64,000 nt of DNA from Charina bottae. Its lineage: Eukaryota > Chordata > Lepidosauria > Squamata > Charinaidae. This document shows positions 24,246-36,571 of the stretch, piece after piece. The stretch spans positions 12,349,501 through 12,413,500 of the forward strand of contig JALMGJ010000015.1 in assembly GCA_023362775.1 (NCBI GenBank), written 5' to 3'. Below the pieces are notes generated by a model. The model did not search any database and was not told the origin of the DNA. It saw only the letters and a list, made by a program, of their open reading frames with translations. The position numbers and the translations under genes were made by a program. The stretch's first letter is position 1. Each line of letters opens with the position of its first letter.

Positions 24246-24875
24246 TAGTGCATACAGAAATGCACACAAAGTTGGGATATAAAAGCTTTTCTTGTTTTTT
24301 TTTCTTTTTGTTTTTAATCTACAGAGTAGTGTGGGAGTTTGACAGCTCATATATAGATTTATCCATGCAGAGACCCAAAAAAAGGAGATATTAATATTTA
24401 TAATCCACCATGCATTAGTGGCTCTCAGAGCCAGATTCAATCAATGCAACAAGAAAAAGCAGCACAACAAACAAAACAAAATACTAAAGGCGAAGCCACA
24501 TTATAGCAACAACATTCCACAATACAAATATGAATGGAATGGTGAATTAAGAATGAATTATGATTGCTTGGCCAAACAAAAGAGAGCAGGAGAAAGAGGG
24601 AGAGAAGAATAGACAACTTCATACCTACTATCTGAATGAAACCAGAGGTGTCCTGACCATCAAAGCCTTTCAAAATTAGCGTAATACCATCCTAGTATTT
24701 GAGCTGGGAACTGCACTGCAAAATTGAAAGAATTGCAGAATTTGAAGGATAATTGTATTTTAATCTTAATTAAAAATATTAGTGTCTTTTGCAAAAAAAC
24801 AGTAATGCTGGTAGATAACCTGTAGCTCATATTGTCATAATTGGTTTTATTTTCTTTTTATCAATATGTTCGTGT

Positions 24876-24930
24876 TCTCTCTCTCTCTCTCTCCCTCTCC
24901 CTCTCCCTCTCCCCCCCCCCCCCTCTCTCC
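24876..24930. repeat. (CT)n / CCCTCT / poly-C simple repeat
   Basis: CTCT units, then CCCTCT units, then about 13 C, then CTCTCTCC. Confidence 0.93.
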
Positions 24931-25521
24931 CAGCCATACTTTTGTTACTTGCAGAATCTAACCGTCCTTTGAAATACCTTGAAAGGAATCTTTGGTGGTT
25001 TTTAGAAGAAACACTACTTGTGAGTTACTGTTATACGTTCTCTTCTTTTATTCCCAGCCACACTTCCTTTCTGGTGTTTTTCTGTGGCAAGATAGTTTTA
25101 CAAATTGTGCAACCCAGCAGGCACATCATAGTTTCAAATGTTTGCTAATGATTACTTCAAGGATTAGGTTTCCAGTGTAGTATCTGTCTTCATCTGGAAG
25201 AGCTCCTTTGATTGCTTCAATTGCTATGGTTCGAATATGATATTGCTTTGCGGGAGATGGAAGCAAAAAGAGAATGCAGATGTCTTAAGGCTTCTTGGTT
25301 TATTCCAGAGAAGTGATATTAAAGTTTGAAAGCAATGCAACTGTTCCATATTTTGGAGATACTTCTATAGCCCAGTTCAGATGGATCGTGGAAAGCTTTT
25401 TTTTTTCCTTAAATGACTGAGCTTGAAATGGAGCTAGAGAGTTAAATTCTTTGTCTTTACTTTTCATCCAAGAGAATACAAAGGTTAGATAATATCTACT
25501 TTTAATTTTACTTAACAACAG

Positions 25522-25523
<2 letters not shown>

Positions 25524-25567
<44 letters not shown>

Positions 25568-25568
25568 T
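25524..25568. repeat. (TTA)n microsatellite
   Basis: About 14 TTA units abutting an L2-type 3' end. Confidence 0.95.
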
Positions 25569-25735
25569 AGATTTTTATGCCACCCAACTCCCAGTGATTC
25601 TGGGAAGTTAAGGATAAAGGATAAAGTCTAGACTGGTAGATTGGGAAACTGCTGTGTTTCAATAACTGCCCAGAGTCCCTCCTTGAGGGGGAGATGGGCG
25701 GTGATAAATTTGATAGATAAATAAATAAATAAACA
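25569..25735. mobile_element. Two short L2 LINE 3' ends in opposite orientations
   Basis: 'TTTTTATGCCACCCAACTCCCAGTGATTCTGGG' (25572-25604) is an antisense L2 3' end. 'TGCCCAGAGTCCCTCCTTGAGGGGGAGATGGGCGGTGATAAATTTGATAGATAAATAAATAAATAAA' (about 25668-25732) is a sense one with its terminal repeat. The head-to-head arrangement suggests two separate insertions. Confidence 0.65.
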
Positions 25736-26448
25736 ATAGTTTAAGAATAAACCTCTATCTAAACTTATATCTAAAATTATAGTTTAACAATCATACTTTT
25801 AAGCCACAAATGAGGATTCTATGCACCTCCAGTGTTATTGGGCTCCAACTCCCATTAGCCCAAATTTGCAGTGTCCATTTATCAACCCAATTACTTATGT
25901 GGACAATCTATACCATCCATCCAAATTTGAGCACATTAGAGCAAGACAATAAGCTAAATCGATAAACTGTCCCCCACTATCCTGCTCCAGCTCAGCAAAT
26001 TCTCAGGCCATGGTCTCCAGGGAATAGCACAAAGCCCAGATTTATCGAATTGCTTGTAGTCTTGAGCCAGAGATGTCCAAAATCTCGTAAAACCGTCCAA
26101 TACCTTCAAACAGAAGTCTGAAACTACAGCTAATGCAGCAGCGGTGTAGGGTTAATCCAGAAGGAAAGTAGGAAGAACAGAAAGGATACCATATGCAGAC
26201 AAAAGTCAAAACCAGGACATACTGTAGATATCCCTCTAAATTAAGAGCTAGAGTCTCCGCCTCCACTCAGGAGTGGTGGCAAAGTTCTGTTGAACACAAT
26301 GTCCACCAGTGATATTTCTTTTTTCTTAACAATATTGTATATAGAAACACACACTGGTGGTCAGCATCAGATCTCTCATAACAGAAGTGGTTATTAAGAG
26401 TGATCAAGGTATCTCCCCTGTCGGGTAAGAATTAAAAGTGTGGAATGT

Positions 26449-26449
<1 letters not shown>
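25736..26449. other. Non-coding DNA, nothing recognised
   Basis: No gene or nameable repeat. Confidence 0.5.

Positions 26450-26500
<51 letters not shown>
26450..26500. repeat. (GA)n microsatellite
   Basis: About 25 GA units. Confidence 0.97.
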
Positions 26501-26503
<3 letters not shown>

Positions 26504-26539
26504 ATTTTGAGGTCTCCTTTTATTCCACTGCATTTCCAC

Positions 26540-26874
26540 CACTCATTATCTTTATTTATCTATTTATTTATGAGCTTAATCTGCCACCTCAGCCCAAGCA
26601 GACTCTAGGCAGCATACAGATCCAAAAACTTAAAACAGGATACAAAAAGGCAACAAAAGTCATAATAATCGAAATTAAGATTGGCACTGATGACTCCACA
26701 AACATTAGTCACCAAAGATCTTCTGGAAGAGCCAAGATTATCAGCTTCTGGAAGGCCATGAGAGAAGGAACTATCCTTGGAAGGGGGTTGGGGAAGCTAT
26801 TCCAAGTGAAGAACTATTTGGTTAAAGGATCTTTTTTTCATGAATGGTTTTTAGAAATAGTACTTTCTGTTTGT
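26540..26874 (-). mobile_element. Old L2-type LINE tail, antisense
   Basis: Starts at a (TTTA)n repeat followed by 'AATCTGCCACCTCAGCCCAAGCAGACTCTAGGCAGCATACAGATCC', a diverged L2 3' end. The following 'TTCTGGAAGGCCATGAGAGAAGG…CTATTCCAAGTGAAGAAC' resembles the L2 segment near 17250-17330. The next element inserted at its far end. Confidence 0.55.
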
Positions 26875-26886
26875 ATATTTTAAAGT

Positions 26887-27386
26887 GTGGAGTCCTTGGT
26901 GCTCTCTGAGCCTTGTTGTTTTCTCGCAGACGTTTCATTGCCAGGCTAGGCAACATCTTCAGTGCGAAAAGGGAGTGGAACTTGCTCTCTGTTTATATAC
27001 CCTGGCATGTCCTGCCTGTGTTGGTGGGGGTGTTGTACTCTCCTTGGCAGTACTTTGACTGGGTTGTTGTTTACTGCTTGGTTGATTGACAGAGTTAATA
27101 GTTCCTTGATTAAGGTATATTGTGTTGTTTGATTGCTCCTCTGCTGCTAATGTTGCTGTTAATCTTTGCATACCGTATCTTGTAGTTGATTGCTGGCCAA
27201 GAGATGTTCTGGTCTTCTGACTTTTCTATTGTCTCTTATGAATGGTATGTAAATGTTGTTTATCTCTTTATCTCAATACTGAAGATGTTGCCTAGCCTGG
27301 CAATGAAATGTCTGCAAGAAAACAACAAGGCTCAGAGAGCACCAAGGACTCCACAGTTCAACCCTGAGCTACAAATATTCTCTTCG
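26887..27386. mobile_element. 500-bp inverted-repeat retroelement, probably Penelope-like
   Basis: ATATTTTAAAGT is repeated exactly at 26875-26886 and 27387-27398, a 12-bp target duplication that fixes the boundaries. Just inside, about 75 bp of each end are near-perfect inverted copies: GTGGAGTCCTTGGTGCTCTCTGAGCCTTGTTG…GGCAACATCTTCAGTGC (about 26887-26965) against its complement (about 27282-27354). The motif ACGTTTCATTGCCAGGCTAGGCAACATCTTCAG parallels ACGTTTCTCCAGCATCTGTGGCCAGCATCTTCAG in the element at 4496. The right side extends about 30 bp beyond the arm (CAACCCTGAGCTACAAATATTCTC), so the arms are internal on one side, an arrangement reported for Penelope-like elements. No reverse transcriptase is left. 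Confidence 0.7.
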
Positions 27387-27398
27387 ATATTTTAAAGT

Positions 27399-29083
27399 TT
27401 CCTTTTTATAGTAATATACATGTCATCCAGATTTCCCCCTTTATCTTCAATCGACCAACAGTTTCCATTCCATTTATTGTTTATTGATTAGTCAAACAAC
27501 CAGATCAAATCAAAACACATCATCAAGATAATAAAATAGGGTAAAATTAATACAGTATATTGGAATAGATAAAAATGTTCAATAAAATAATCACATAAGA
27601 TCATTCCCTTGGCAATTGACCTCAATCTGATCTAGGTAGGAATTCTCAGTTGAATGGCTATCAACTATAACAGGATTGACTATTTTCAGCACAATCTAGA
27701 GCATGTATTTTCAAAACGATGGGCTACCAAGCTGAATTTGCCTTACTCACAGATTGATGTATATAGGATTTAAACCTAGGTTGATTTAACCTGACAATTC
27801 AATCAATTAAAGTCTGAATGCTGATGGCATTTCTAGATACAGAATGCCATTTCTCTTGAAGCCCTCCTGACACTGGGAGCCAGCCTTTTTCAGATAAATT
27901 TCTTTTTTTATTATTACTATTATTTCAGACACTAGATAGCACAATGTACAAGGTCTGCAGTGTTTTTGCATTCCTCAGAAAGATCTTCAAAAAACAGTAC
28001 ATAACTCACATGAGACAGTCTCAGAGGACAGAAGAATAATATTCAGCTGATGGCCAAACTGTTAAACCTTTAACTGGGAAGGGAAAATATACATTTTTGA
28101 GGGCTCACTCAAGAGCAGAGCAAGTCTAATTTTATGATTAACTGTAAGTTGAAAACCACACTGGATATATATATTGGATGAAAAGAAAACTACTCTACAG
28201 CTTTGAATAATCCTTGGATATTTTTCCACATAGAAGTTAATGAAACATCCCTTCTACCCCTCCCAAAATAGTTAAGTAAGTCAAACATCTGAGTCATTTG
28301 CTTGCTTGCTTACTTTAACTTTTTTTTCCCTGAAAAAAATCTCTTTTGTCTCACTGGTTTCCTTTCCTGTACATTTCATCCAGTGCTGCAGAAACATTTC
28401 ACCCAATAATGTTATTTCAGCTGGTTCTAATTTAAGAAGTTTTCTTGAAGTTTCTGCAGAAACCTCAAACAAATATGAGAATATGACCAGTCAGGGTTAG
28501 CCAAAGAAAAAGAGAGGAGTGGGTAGAAAGAACAGAACACTTTTAGCCACTGTGTTGTTTCTGTTAGGATAATAATATCATAGAATTACTTATTTGTCTA
28601 AAACCACAATAGATCTTGGGTAAATTACATCCTGCCACCATTTTCTTACATATAATGGATTTATTCTAGTGTGTCTAAAATATTACTCAATTTCAGCTTC
28701 AAAAATTCAGTAGGATCCCATATGACATCAGAATCTGATCTCAAGGGGATCTAGCATGCTGGCCAAATATCTGACAACCCTCACTTTCCCTAGGTTGAGG
28801 AAGGACTTCTTTTGGGCATAGCCTAACATCCTGCCATCTGCTTTCTTGCTGGGTAGATACTAAAAAAAAAACACCTTTATCTGAATGGACTTGTCCATAC
28901 AGTTCAGAAGAAATTGAAAGCATCACTCATTCCATACCTCAACCCATTCTCTATAACACCATCTCTAAGATCTCATATCTCCATATTAATCAGCAAAAGT
29001 CCAGTAAGAGTTATCAGAAATAACACAAGTGTTACAAACTTTATCCTATTACACCCAATTTGAATCCTTCCTTTTATATTTAT
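27399..29083. other. Non-coding DNA, nothing recognised
   Basis: AT-rich, no convincing open frame or nameable repeat. Confidence 0.5.
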
Positions 29084-29094
29084 ATCTCAATTTC

Positions 29095-29503
29095 TTTTTT
29101 TGTTTATTTGTTCAGTCGCTTCCGACTCTTCGTGACTTCATGGACCAGCCGATGCCAGAGCTTCCTGTCAGCCATCGCCATCCCCAGTTCCCCCATGGTC
29201 AAGTCCGTCACCTCCAGAATATCATCCATCCATCTTGCCCTTGGTCGGCCCCTCTTCCTTTTGCCTTCCACTTTCCCCAGCATCAGCATCTTCTCCAGGG
29301 TATCCTATCTTCTCATTATGTGGCCAAAGTACTTCAGTTTTGCCTTTAATATAATTCCCTCAAGTGAGCAGTCTGGCTTTATTTCCTGGAGGATGGACTG
29401 GTGTGTCCAAGGCACTCTCAGAATTTTCCTCCAACACCACAGTTCAAAAGCATCTATCTTCCTTCGCTCAGCCTTCCTTATGGTCCAGCTCTCGCAGCCA
29501 TAG
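29095..29503 (-). mobile_element. 5'-truncated BovB LINE fragment, antisense
   Basis: The minus strand encodes the end of BovB ORF (…KRKRGRPRARWMDDILE…HEVTKSRKRLN). ATCTCAATTTC at 29084-29094 and 29504-29514 is an 11-bp target duplication. The sequence is of the same lineage as 9960-11001. Confidence 0.9.
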
Positions 29504-29659
29504 ATCTCAATTTCCAGATCCCCCCCTATTTCCTCTCTTCAAATAGTCAAAGTCCAGTCTCAGTCAAAAAACAATTAAACATTACCAGAAATAACCATCA
29601 TCATCCAGTCCCAATCAGAAAAACCATTAAAATCACCAGAAACAGCAACCCATTATTTT

Positions 29660-32600
29660 TTGTTGTTGTTGTTCAGTCGTTTAGTCGTGTCCGACTCTTC
29701 GTGACCTCATGGACCATAGCACGCCAGGCCTTCCTGTCCTCCACTGTCTCTCGGAGTTTACTCAAATTCATCTTCATTACATTGGTGATGCTATCTAACC
29801 ATCTCATCCTCTGCCGCCCCCTTCTCCTTTTGCCTTCAGTCTTTCCCAGCATCAGGGTCTTTTCCAGTGAGGCCTCTCTTCGCATTAGGTGGCCAAAGTA
29901 TTTGAGCTTCAGCTTCAGCATCTGTCCTTCCAATGAGCAGTCAGGGTTGATTTCCTTTAGGATTGACTGGTTTGACCTCCTTGCAGTCCAAGGGACTCTC
30001 AAGAGTCTTCTCCAGCACCACAGTTCAAAAGCATCAATTCTTCAGAGCTCAGCCTTCCTTATGGTCCAACTCTCACAGCCATACATTACTACTGGAAAAA
30101 CCATAGCTTTAACTATACAGACCTTTGTCGGCAAGGTGATGTCTCTGCTTTTTAATATGCTGTCTAGGTTTGCCATAGCTTTCCTCCCAAGGAGCAAGCG
30201 TCTTTTAATTTCATGGCTGCAGTCACCGTCTGCGGTGATCTTGGAGCCCAAGAAAATGAAATCTGTCACTGCTTCCATTTCTTCCCCTTCTATTTGCGAG
30301 GAAGTGATGGGACCAGATGCCATGATCTGGGTTTTTTTAATGTTGAGTTTCAAGCCAGCTTTTGCACTCTCCTCTTTCACCCTCATCAAGAGGCTCTTTA
30401 GTTCCTCTTCACTTTCTGCCATTAGGGTGGTATCGTCTGCATATCTGAGGTTGTTGATATTTCTCCCGGCAATCTTAACTCCGGCTTGTGATTCATCCAG
30501 CCCGGCATTTCTCATGATGTATTCTGCATATAAGTTAAATAAGCAGGGTGATAATATACAGCCTTGTCGTACTCGTTTCCCAATTTTGAACCAGTCGGTT
30601 GTTCCATGTCCGGTTCTTACTGTTGCTTCTTGACCCGCATACAGGTTTCTCAGGAGACAGGTAAGGTGGTCTGGTACTCCCATCTCTTTAAGACTTTGCC
30701 ACAGTTTGTTGTGATCCACACAGTCAAAGGCGTTAGGGTAGTCAATGAAGCAGAAGTAGATGTTTTTCTGGAACTCTCTTGCTTTTTCCATGAACCAGCG
30801 AATGTTGGCAATCTGATCTCTAGTTCCTCTGCCTCTTCGAAACCCAGCTTGCACTTCTGGTAGTTCTCGGTTCACATACTGCTGAAGCCTAGCTTGTAGG
30901 ATTTTGAGCATAACCTTGCTAGCATTTGAAATGAGCGCAATTGTACGGTAGTTTGAACATTCTTTGGCATTGCCTTTCTTTGGAATTGGAACGTAAACTG
31001 ACCTTTTCCAATCCTGTGGCCACTGTTGAGTTTTCCAAATTTGTTGGCATATTGAGTGCAGCACTTTAACAGCATCATCTTTTAGGATTTTAAATAGCTC
31101 AGCTGGGATACTGTCTTCTCCGCTAGCTTTGTTGTTAGTAATGCTTCCTAAGGCCCACTTGACTTCACTCTCTAGGATGTCCGGCTCAAGGTCAGTGACC
31201 ACACCATCGTATTTATCAGGGATATTAAGATCTTTCTTGTATAGTTCTTCTGTGTATTCTTGCCACCTCTTCTTAATCTCTTCTGCTTATGTTAGGTCCC
31301 TGCCTTTTTTGTCCTTTATCATGCCCATCTTTGCACAAAACGTTCCCTTGATATCTCCGATTTTCTTGAAGAGATCTCTAGTCTTCCCCATTCTATTGTT
31401 TTCCTCGATTTCTTTGCATTGTTCATTTAAGAAGGCCTTCTTATCTCTCCTTGCTATTCTCTGGAATTCTGCATTCAGTTGTTTATATCTTTCCCTTTCT
31501 CCCTTGCCTTTTGCTTCCCTTCTTTCCTCAGCTATTTGTAAAGCCTCATCAGTCAGCCACTTTGCTTTCTTGCATTTCTTTTTCTTTGGGGTGGTTTTAG
31601 TTGCTGCCTCCTGTACAATGTTACGAACCTCCATCCATAGTTCTTCGGGCACTCTGTCTACCAGATCTAATCCTTTAAATCTATTCCTCACCTCCACTGT
31701 ATATTCATAAGGGATATGGTTTAGGTCATACCTGATTGGTCTAGTGGTTTTCTCTACGTTCTTCAATTTAAGCCTAAATTTTGCAATAAGAAGCTCATGA
31801 TCTGAGCCACAGTCAGCTCCAGGTCTTGTTTTTGCTGATTGTATAGAGCTTCTCCATCTTTGGCTGCAAAGCGTATAATCAATCTGATTTCGGTATTGAC
31901 CATCTGGTGATGTCCATGTGTAGAGTCGTCTCTTGTGTTGTTGGAAAAGAGTGTTTGCTATGACCAGCGTGTTCTCTTGACAAAACTCTATTAGCCTTTG
32001 CCCTGCTTCATTTTGTACTCCGAGGCCGAACTTGCCTGTTATTCCGGTTATTTTTTGACTTCCTACTTTAGCATTCCAGTCCCCTATGATGAAAAGGACA
32101 TCTTTTTTTGGTGTTAGTTCTAGAAGGTGTTGTAGGTCTTCATAGAACCGGTCAACTTCAGCTTCTTCGGCATCAGTGGTTGGCGCATAGACTTGGATCA
32201 CTGTGATGTTGAATGGTTTGCCTTGGATTCGAACTGAAAGCATTCTGTCGTTTTTGAGGTTGTACCCCAGTACTGCCTTTCCCACTCTTTTATTGACTAT
32301 GAGAGCTACTCCATTTCTTCTAAGGGATTCTTGCCCACAGTAGTATATACTGTATAATGGTCTCCTGAATTAAATTCGCCCATTCCTGTCCATTTTAGTT
32401 CGCTGATTCCCAAGATGTCGATGTTCAATCTTGTCATCTCATGTTTGAACACATCCAGCTTACCTTGATTCATAGATCTTACATTCCAGGTTCCTATGCA
32501 ATATTGTTCTTTACAGCATCGGACTTTGCTTCCACTTCCAGACACATCCACAGCTGAGCGTCCTTTCGGCTTTGGCCCAGCCGTTTCACTCTTTCTGGAG

Positions 32601-32867
32601 CTACTCGGAATTCCCCTCCGCTCTTCCCCAGTAGCATTTTGGACACCTTCCGACCTGAGGGGCTCATCTTCCGGCGTCATATCTTTTAGCCTTTTGATAC
32701 TGTCCATGGGTTTTCTTGGCAAGGATACTGGAGTGGTTTGCCATTCCCTCCTCCAGTTTTGGACCATGTTTTGTCAGAACTCTCCGTCATGACCTGTTCT
32801 TCTTGACCTGACTTCATTGAGTTACGCAAGCCCCTTCACCACAACAAGGCAGTGATCCATGAAGGGG
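29660..32867 (-). mobile_element. Essentially full-length BovB LINE, antisense (3208 bp)
   Basis: ACCCATTATTTT at 29648-29659 and 32868-32879 is a 12-bp target duplication that brackets the copy. Its 3.2 kb length is that of a complete BovB element. The minus strand begins GTCCCCTTCATGGATCACTGCCTTGTTGTGG and ends with the BovB tail GTCGGACACGACTAAACGACTGAACAACAACAACAA. It lies 156 bp from a different BovB fragment in the same orientation. Confidence 0.93.
29673..32767 (-). pseudogene. BovB ORF (endonuclease plus reverse transcriptase), nearly complete but broken
   Basis: The protein reads in four pieces on the minus strand. Piece 1 (32767-32306) begins the AP endonuclease with 'CIGTWNVRSMNQGKLD' and 'ILGISELKWTG'. 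Piece 2 (32285-31287) continues it with 'VIQVYAPT', 'FIIGDWNAKVG' and 'GSDHELLIAKF'. Piece 3 (31202-30042) is the reverse transcriptase with 'FIDYPNAFDCVDH', 'RQGCILSPCLFNLYAEY' and 'LRYADDTTLMAE'. Piece 4 (30002-29673) is the C-terminus. Pieces 1 and 2 are in different frames (one frameshift near 32290). Pieces 2-3 and 3-4 are in the same frame, separated by single stops, TAA at 31287-31289 and TGA at 30042-30044. Only three lesions inactivate it. Confidence 0.93.
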
Positions 32868-32879
32868 ACCCATTATTTT

Positions 32880-33963
32880 AACCTTGATCAAATAAACAGA
32901 TTTTGGAATCATGTTGAGTTTCTTGACTAAATAAATAGTCAAGACTGGGACAATATGAAATGGAAACATCTTATTCACCCAGTGGTGTCATAAACACAGC
33001 CTCTTACATGAATCACACAAAATTTTCAAAGTTCCTACCCAACTGCAGTGCAGTCAAGAAACTGAGGTTAAACAAACTATGACTTGGCATGTTATGTGAA
33101 CCAGGTCAATGAAAGCTGGCACAGATGAGCTTGTACATCATTCTAAGCCATATTGTGGTTTGTGTGGCTTAGTGTTTGCTGGGAAATGTGTGTGTTTGCA
33201 GTGTTTGTGGTTTGTAAACTGAAGTCTATATTTAGAGTGTTGTGCAAACCCAGCTAATTATAAATTATTCAGTAAGCCTTGTTTAATGATACTATGGATT
33301 AGCACAGAGTATGAACTTAGTATGTCTTCATAGTTAGCTTCTCTAGACATCTAGTAAGGGACTCTGGCAAGCTTCCATGGATCATTAAACTGGGCCTTCA
33401 TTGAACTTCAGCCTGGATATCTGTCAACACCAGTGAGTGAATTGACTTCCTCAGAATGCATAATTTGTAAACAAATTATAAATTCAATGGTTTAAATTCA
33501 GGGACAAGTTTTAAATTAGATCTCAAAGTATTTTTTTCAAATGTAAAATTCAAAATAATACCAGGGAAAAGGTGGGCTTCTTTCAGGGAATCTGCTTAAA
33601 CTATTTTCTTCTTTCTTCATGTTTTAACTTCCTCAAATGTAAATGCCTCTTCTAGAAATCAAGAAGGGTGGGAAAGAAGGAAATGCAGGAAACTCATAAA
33701 AAAAGTTATGGCATGCAAGCAGAGGGATAGATTTTGGTCTGCAGACAGAATTCTTTCTTTGACTGATCAACATGAAATATCATCAATCAAAGAAGTCTCC
33801 CCCTACTTTTGCGGGGAGATGACTTATGAACATGAACAGGAAAGTGGTACAATAGTTAATATACAGTATTTTAGCATGAGGCTTTAAGTGAACTTACAGT
33901 GACTCTTAAGTTTAAGAAAGTCATCATTTTGCAAGGGTTCTTTTTCCACTTAAAAAGATAGAT

Positions 33964-34025
<62 letters not shown>

Positions 34026-34952
34026 AAGAAGCACAGGCTTGAAACTATAAAGGAAAATTAAATGCACAGGGATCCTTCTTCCTTTAATAGTTTGGAAATA
34101 GCAGCAGCAGCAATATTTTGGCTCTTGGGAGCCAATTCAGAATGACGGAGCAGAGCCAACATCTCTATCCCACTCCCATTCACACACACACAGAGAGAGA
34201 AAATCTGTAAATTCTTATTACTGCCAGACACAACTACCATCCCTTTCTGGAAATGAAGTTCAGGAATTTCCTCATGCTAGAAAGAGGGGGGGAAATGGTC
34301 TCAATTTACAAATGGAAAGGCTGTTATTGGGCAACAGCTGTTTATAGTTAACTATAACCCATAGTTAATGCTTTTAAAGTCTGCTTCACATTTAGCTGGC
34401 TTGCAGATGGTGGGTGTGCGTAAGGAAGAGAATGTATCTGGGCAGGGTTAACCCTTTATTGAATCTGGAATGACAGCTCTGTGTGTGTCTGAGCAGGGTG
34501 TTCCGTGGCTGATGTGGCAGAGAAACAGAGCCAGATTGACTGAATGTGGAGCGTCTGAGCTTTCGTTTTCCTGCCTCAGGAGTTCAGGACTAAAAAGAGG
34601 TGAACATTTCCTGAAGCAAATCGTGGGAAGCTTTGCCAAAGCCATTTATAAATCAGCTCAGATGAACAGCTTGGAAATTATTTTTTTCTTTTTCTTTTAT
34701 GGCCTAAACTATGAGCAAGCAAACTAGCAGGCAGTTTTATGCCAGGTTTTTTTTTCTAATTATGATTTTATTTGTTTATGAGCATGTGTTTTAAAATATC
34801 CTTCACTAACAAATCAACTTTCCTTTTGTACAATGTGGTGGGCCCAAAAACAGTGAGAAGGAAATCTTTTGACTATCCTTAAACATGAAGGACTAGATTT
34901 TTGACCAGCACCTCCACAATGGTCAGACAAATGAGAAGCTCAAGCTGTTACA
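32880..34952. other. Non-coding DNA with one microsatellite
   Basis: Apart from the GATA repeat listed next I recognise nothing. Open frames such as 34470-34727 have no domain. Confidence 0.5.
33958..34024. repeat. (GATA)n microsatellite
   Basis: About 16 TAGA units. Confidence 0.97.
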
Positions 34953-34962
34953 TGTTAGTAGG

Positions 34963-35302
34963 TAAAAAAAAGGTAAAGGTACCCCCCGCACATTTGTGCA
35001 GTCGTGTCCGACTCTAGGGGCCGGTGCTCATCTCCGTTTGTTAGCCAAAGAGCCAGCATTGTCCGAAGACACTTCCACGGTCATGTGGCCGCATGACACG
35101 CGTGGAACGCTGTTACCTTCCCACCGAAGTGGTACCTATTCATCTACTTGCATTTGCATGCTTTCGAATTGCTAGGTTGGCAAGAGCTGGGGCTAGTGCG
35201 GGAGCTCACTCCGTCACGCGGGGCTAGGGATTCGAACCCCCGAACTTGTGATCTTCCGATCGACAAGCCTGGCGTCTTACCCGCTGAGCCACCACACCCC
35301 TG
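34963..35302 (-). mobile_element. Sauria-type SINE
   Basis: Antisense copy bounded by TGTTAGTAGG (34953-34962 and 35303-35312). The minus-strand tail is CCTTTACCTTTTTTTT. The head keeps clear A and B box motifs (GTGGCTCAGCGGGTAAGACG, GGGTTCGAATCCC). Confidence 0.93.
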
Positions 35303-35312
35303 TGTTAGTAGG

Positions 35313-35937
35313 CAAGATTTCAATTATTATTTTTTTAAAAAAAGGAGAAGAAATAAGGAGGCTATTGCTACAGAATGTAGCAATACATCCAATATAGCTA
35401 ATGGGAGATAGCAAAGGGACTTGGGGGCAAAAAAAGGGGGGGATATATATTTGGGCTTATTAGTTATTCTTCAGGAAAATGGCATGTGGTTTAGCTGGCC
35501 CCAGTCCTCCAAGAGACACATGCTTAGTTAATTTCTCAGCAGGTCTATTATTTTTATTTGTTTTACAAAGGAGAGAAAAATGATCTGTAAGCATATTCTG
35601 TAGTTTTGGGAACATTCTAATTCATACCAAGGGGAAAAATGGGTTTTGAGCTCAAAAGCTATGGATTACCTCTTCCACTCTTATGTGTAAGTTTCAGTTG
35701 TCGGAAGGAAGGAAGGAAGGAAGGAAGGAAGGAAGGAAGGAAGGAAGGACGGACACAGGGCTGGCGGGAGGGAGGGAAGAGAAGATTCTCTACTCCTGTA
35801 ACCACATAAGATGTATTACAATGAATTGGATAACAATGTCATTTGTTATGAAGTCCATGCTACCACACAGGCACATAAATCGAGTCAAAGTAGCAGATTA
35901 GGAGAGTAGCAGATGGGTACTTGCCATTCCTTTTGCT
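35313..35937. other. Non-coding DNA with a GGAA repeat
   Basis: Nothing recognised except the microsatellite at 35704-35749. Confidence 0.5.
35704..35749. repeat. (GGAA)n microsatellite
   Basis: About 11 GGAA units, ending GGACGGAC. Confidence 0.96.
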
Positions 35938-35950
35938 TCTGCTGCCCAAA

Positions 35951-36571
35951 TGTTTGTGTGCCTTCAAGTCAGCGTTGACTCCTGGTGACTTCCTGGACAA
36001 GTCCCTGCAGTTTTCTTGGCAAGATTTCAGAAGTGGTTTGTCATTGTCCTCTTCTTCCTAGGGCTGAGAGGGAGGGACAGGCCCACAGTCACCCAGCTGG
36101 CTTCATGCCTAAGGCGGGACTAGAACTCTCAGTCTCTTGCTTTGCCATTGGCTCCTTCCTAGGGCTGAGAGAAGGGACTGGCCCAAGGTCACCCAGCTGG
36201 CTTTCATGCCTAAGGCGGGACTAGAACTCTCAGTCTCCTAGTTTGCCATTGGATCCTTCCTAGGGCTGAGAGACAGGGACTAGCCCAAGGTCACCCAGTC
36301 GGCCTTCATGCCTAAGGCAGGACTAGAATGCTCAGTCTCTTGCTTTGCCATTGGCTCCTTCCTAGGGCTGAGAGACAGGGACTAGCCCAAGGTCACCCAG
36401 TCGGCCTTCATGCCTAAGGCGGGACTAGAACTCTCAGTCTCCTGGTTTGCCATTGGCTCCTTCCTAGGGCTGAGAGAAAGGGACTGGCCCAAGGTCACCC
36501 AGCTGGCTTTGTGCCTAAGGCAGAAGTAGAACTCATGGTCTCCTGGTTTCTAGCCTGATGTCTTAACTGGC
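35951..36571 (-). mobile_element. tRNA-derived SINE with internally amplified core
   Basis: TCTGCTGCCCAAA at 35938-35950 and 36572-36584 is a perfect 13-bp target duplication around the whole unit. The outer ends match the single-copy SINE at 11267-11454 ('GTTGACTCCTGGTGACTTCCTGGACAAG…' and '…GGTCTCCTGGTTTCTAGCCTG'). The middle, present once in ordinary copies, is here repeated about five times, making the element about 620 bp instead of about 190-200 bp. Confidence 0.85.
36036..36550. repeat. ~101-bp minisatellite of SINE core, about 5 units
   Basis: The unit 'GCCATTGGCTCCTTCCTAGGGCTGAGAGA…GACTAGAACTCTCAGTCTCCTGGTTT' begins at 36144, 36245, 36347 and 36449, giving periods of 101, 102 and 102; a diverged first unit begins near 36040. 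Units vary at a few positions each (for example CCCAGCTGG against CCCAGTCGG, the latter in two adjacent units), showing stepwise tandem duplication. Confidence 0.92.

Larger units (their letters stand above)
23606..25523. other. Microsatellite-rich non-coding interval
   Basis: Between three simple repeats listed separately I recognise no gene or element. Confidence 0.5.

Noticed and set aside
29060..29546. Plus-strand open frames of 106-147 codons
   Set aside because: They are the complement of the BovB fragment at 29095-29503.
29401..30633. 410-codon plus-strand open frame, the longest in the window
   Set aside because: It is antisense to the BovB reverse transcriptase and carries no domain of its own; the minus strand explains the sequence.
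36036..36550. Evenly spaced repeats that might suggest a CRISPR array
   Set aside because: The whole ~101-bp unit repeats with no unique spacers, it derives from a SINE, and the genome is a vertebrate's.
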